Shown: piece after piece, positions 62,815-64,000 of the stretch
Position numbering within the stretch: position 1 is the stretch's first letter
Layout: each line of letters opens with the position of its first letter
Source: Plebeiibacterium sediminum
GTDB lineage: Bacteria; Bacteroidota; Bacteroidia; Bacteroidales; Marinilabiliaceae
Reading direction: 5' to 3'
Assembly (NCBI RefSeq): GCF_026013605.1
Contig: NZ_JAPDPJ010000014.1
Location: forward strand, 1-64,000
DNA length: 64,000 bases
Made by a program: the position numbers and the translations under genes
The notes under the pieces: model-generated
Told to the model about the DNA's origin: nothing
The model's database searches: none
What the model saw: the letters and a program-made list of their open reading frames with translations, nothing else

Positions 62815-63597
62815 ATGGACTATTGGTTGTACACCATAGAGAAATTAAGGCAATTTATTATTATGGTTGGCGAAGTTGCTTACTTTACCTGTCGTTTTTT
62901 CAGAGAGGTAACTAGTCGCCCTATTGAGTTTCAGGAATTTTTGAAACAAAGCTATATGGTTGGATATAAATCCCTACCCCTTGTTGCCACCACAAGCCTC
63001 ATTATGGGAATGGTACTTACCCTGCAAACTCGCCCAACCCTTGTTAATTTTGGTGCAGTTTCACTAATGCCAAGTATGGTTGGAATTTCTATTGTTCGCG
63101 AAATTGGACCGGTGATAACCGCGTTAATATGCGCAGGAAAAGTAGGCTCGGGAATTGGAGCAGAATTAGGTTCTATGCGTGTAACAGAACAAATTGATGC
63201 CATGGAAGTTTCCGGAACAAATCCGTTTAAATACCTTGTGGTAACCCGAATTTTGGCAACAACCATAACCTTACCAATATTGGTAGTATTAGGTGATACA
63301 GTGGGCCTGTTAGGCTCTTATATGGTTGAGAATATAAAGGGAGCAGTATCCTTTACCCTATTTTTTAATTTGGTTTTTGATTATTTAAGCTACGGAGATC
63401 TGATTCCCGCCATTATAAAATCTTTCTTTTTTGGTTTTGCTATTGGATTAATTGGATGTTATAAAGGTTATTATGCGGAAAGAGGAACAGCCGGTGTTGG
63501 ATTAGCAGCAAATTCGGCCGTTGTGATCACTTCGATGTTGTTATTCTTCATCGATTTTTTGGCGGTTTTAGTGGCAGATATTTTTTACGAGTTATAA
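62815..63597 (+). CDS. mlaE: MlaE-family lipid ABC transporter permease
   Basis: A 260-residue inner-membrane permease with about five helices and the family segments IVREIGPVITALICAGKVGSGIGAELGSMRVTEQIDAMEV (about 95-134). It moves phospholipids between inner and outer membranes with an MlaF ATPase and an MlaD-type MCE protein. A good ribosome-binding run (attagggga) precedes the ATG. The ATPase gene begins 18 bases after its stop; the MCE gene is beyond the window. Confidence 0.94.
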   Translation: MDYWLYTIEKLRQFIIMVGEVAYFTCRFFREVTSRPIEFQEFLKQSYMVGYKSLPLVATTSLIMGMVLTLQTRPTLVNFGAVSLMPSMVGISIVREIGPVITALICAGKVGSGIGAELGSMRVTEQIDAMEVSGTNPFKYLVVTRILATTITLPILVVLGDTVGLLGSYMVENIKGAVSFTLFFNLVFDYLSYGDLIPAIIKSFFFGFAIGLIGCYKGYYAERGTAGVGLAANSAVVITSMLLFFIDFLAVLVADIFYEL

Positions 63598-63615
63598 CTA
63601 CTTGAAAGCAAATGT

Positions 63616-64000
63616 ATGTTATCAAAAGAAACATATAACAAAGATGATCAGCAAAAAATAATTGAAGTAGTTCAGTTGTTTAAAAAATTTGCAGGTAAAC
63701 AAGTGCTCAATGGTTTTGATATCGATTTATATAATGGTGAATGCTTGGTAGTAATTGGTAAATCCGGTTCGGGAAAAACTGTAATGATTAGATGCATGGT
63801 TGGACTAATGACTGGTGAATCAGGACAAATTAAGATATTAGACAAGAGTATACCTGATTTAGATCAAAAAGAGCTGGATGAACTAAGATTACACATTGGG
63901 TTTTTATTTCAAGGAAGTGCATTGTATGATTCAATGTCTGTGAGGGAAAATCTTGAGTTTCCGTTAAGAAGATTACGGAAAAAGTATTCAAATAAGGATG
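63616..64000 (+). CDS. mlaF: MlaF-like ABC transporter ATPase (5' part)
   Basis: The first 128 codons are present; the gene runs off the window edge. The start is the ATG of MLSKETYNKDDQ, as an earlier ATG hits a stop after eight codons. Walker A is GKSGSGKT (about 53-60) and the Q-loop region is FLFQGSALYDSMSVREN. It is the ATP-hydrolysing partner of the permease encoded 18 bases upstream. Confidence 0.92.
   Translation, partial: MLSKETYNKDDQQKIIEVVQLFKKFAGKQVLNGFDIDLYNGECLVVIGKSGSGKTVMIRCMVGLMTGESGQIKILDKSIPDLDQKELDELRLHIGFLFQGSALYDSMSVRENLEFPLRRLRKKYSNKD

Noticed and set aside
1-64000. CRISPR arrays, tRNA or rRNA genes, complete insertion sequences
   Set aside because: No regularly spaced repeats, no cloverleaf-like or rRNA-like sequence, and no transposase or integrase gene were seen.

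Overview
The window looks like a chromosomal stretch from a polysaccharide-degrading member of the Bacteroidota. It is AT-rich and carries two SusC/SusD pairs, a hybrid two-component regulator, ECF sigma/FecR regulation, many SusD-type and other lipoproteins with Bacteroidota-style lipoboxes, DUF4199 and DUF6266 proteins, and an HU protein. The mix of a pectin locus, a chemotaxis-type receptor and multi-PAS kinases would suit a free-living or marine Bacteroidales/Marinilabiliales lineage. That placement is inference; no rRNA or marker gene is present to prove it.

Layout. (1) 1-470: gene-free mosaic of REP-like repeats. (2) 523-18918: a polysaccharide utilization locus (PUL). On the minus strand, in transcription order, it encodes SusC, SusD, GH105, GH43, GH28 and GH3 (with PA14). 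A divergent hybrid two-component regulator lies on the plus strand. The enzyme set points to pectin side chains or rhamnogalacturonan/xylogalacturonan fragments: GH28 cuts the galacturonan backbone, GH105 removes unsaturated uronyl ends, and GH43/GH3 remove arabinose or xylose. Two matching pairs of 22-bp-spaced direct repeats between susC and the regulator are candidate operators. (3) 19173-30553: an ECF sigma factor, a TlpA-like thiol:disulfide lipoprotein, FecR, an STN-containing SusC, SusD, a DUF4843-like lipoprotein and a PKD-like lipoprotein. It ends in a strong bidirectional terminator shared with a convergent second ECF sigma gene. Two near-identical promoter-like elements precede the sigma gene and the TlpA gene. 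(4) 31009-45500: housekeeping and accessory genes (HAD phosphatase, SWIM protein, a DUF6266 module beside an unusual GC-rich repeat patch, an RteC-like protein, small secreted and NTF2-like proteins, HU, a PAS kinase, a P-loop kinase). (5) 46020-48588: a second, motif-divergent GH28 and a secreted protein with GldN-like segments.

(6) 48669-62568 is the most unusual part. A tight four-gene minus-strand operon encodes a SiaC-like (DUF1987) domain fused to a CbxX/CfqX-type AAA+ ATPase, a secreted caspase-family (C14) protein with duplicated N-terminal modules, a FecR-like membrane-anchored protein, and a CHASE2 membrane protein. Upstream are a sigma-54-type response regulator, a divergent methyl-accepting chemotaxis protein with no CheA/CheW nearby, and a soluble five-PAS histidine kinase. 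Together they suggest an envelope-sensing, AAA+/caspase signalling system that I do not recognise as described. (7) 62815-64000: MlaE permease and the 5' part of its MlaF-like ATPase gene, cut by the window edge.

Several starts were moved downstream to place signal peptides or good ATG starts. Two micro-ORFs look like fragments of decayed genes: a signal peptide alone at 8569-8643, and a C-terminal-like piece at 45641-45757.
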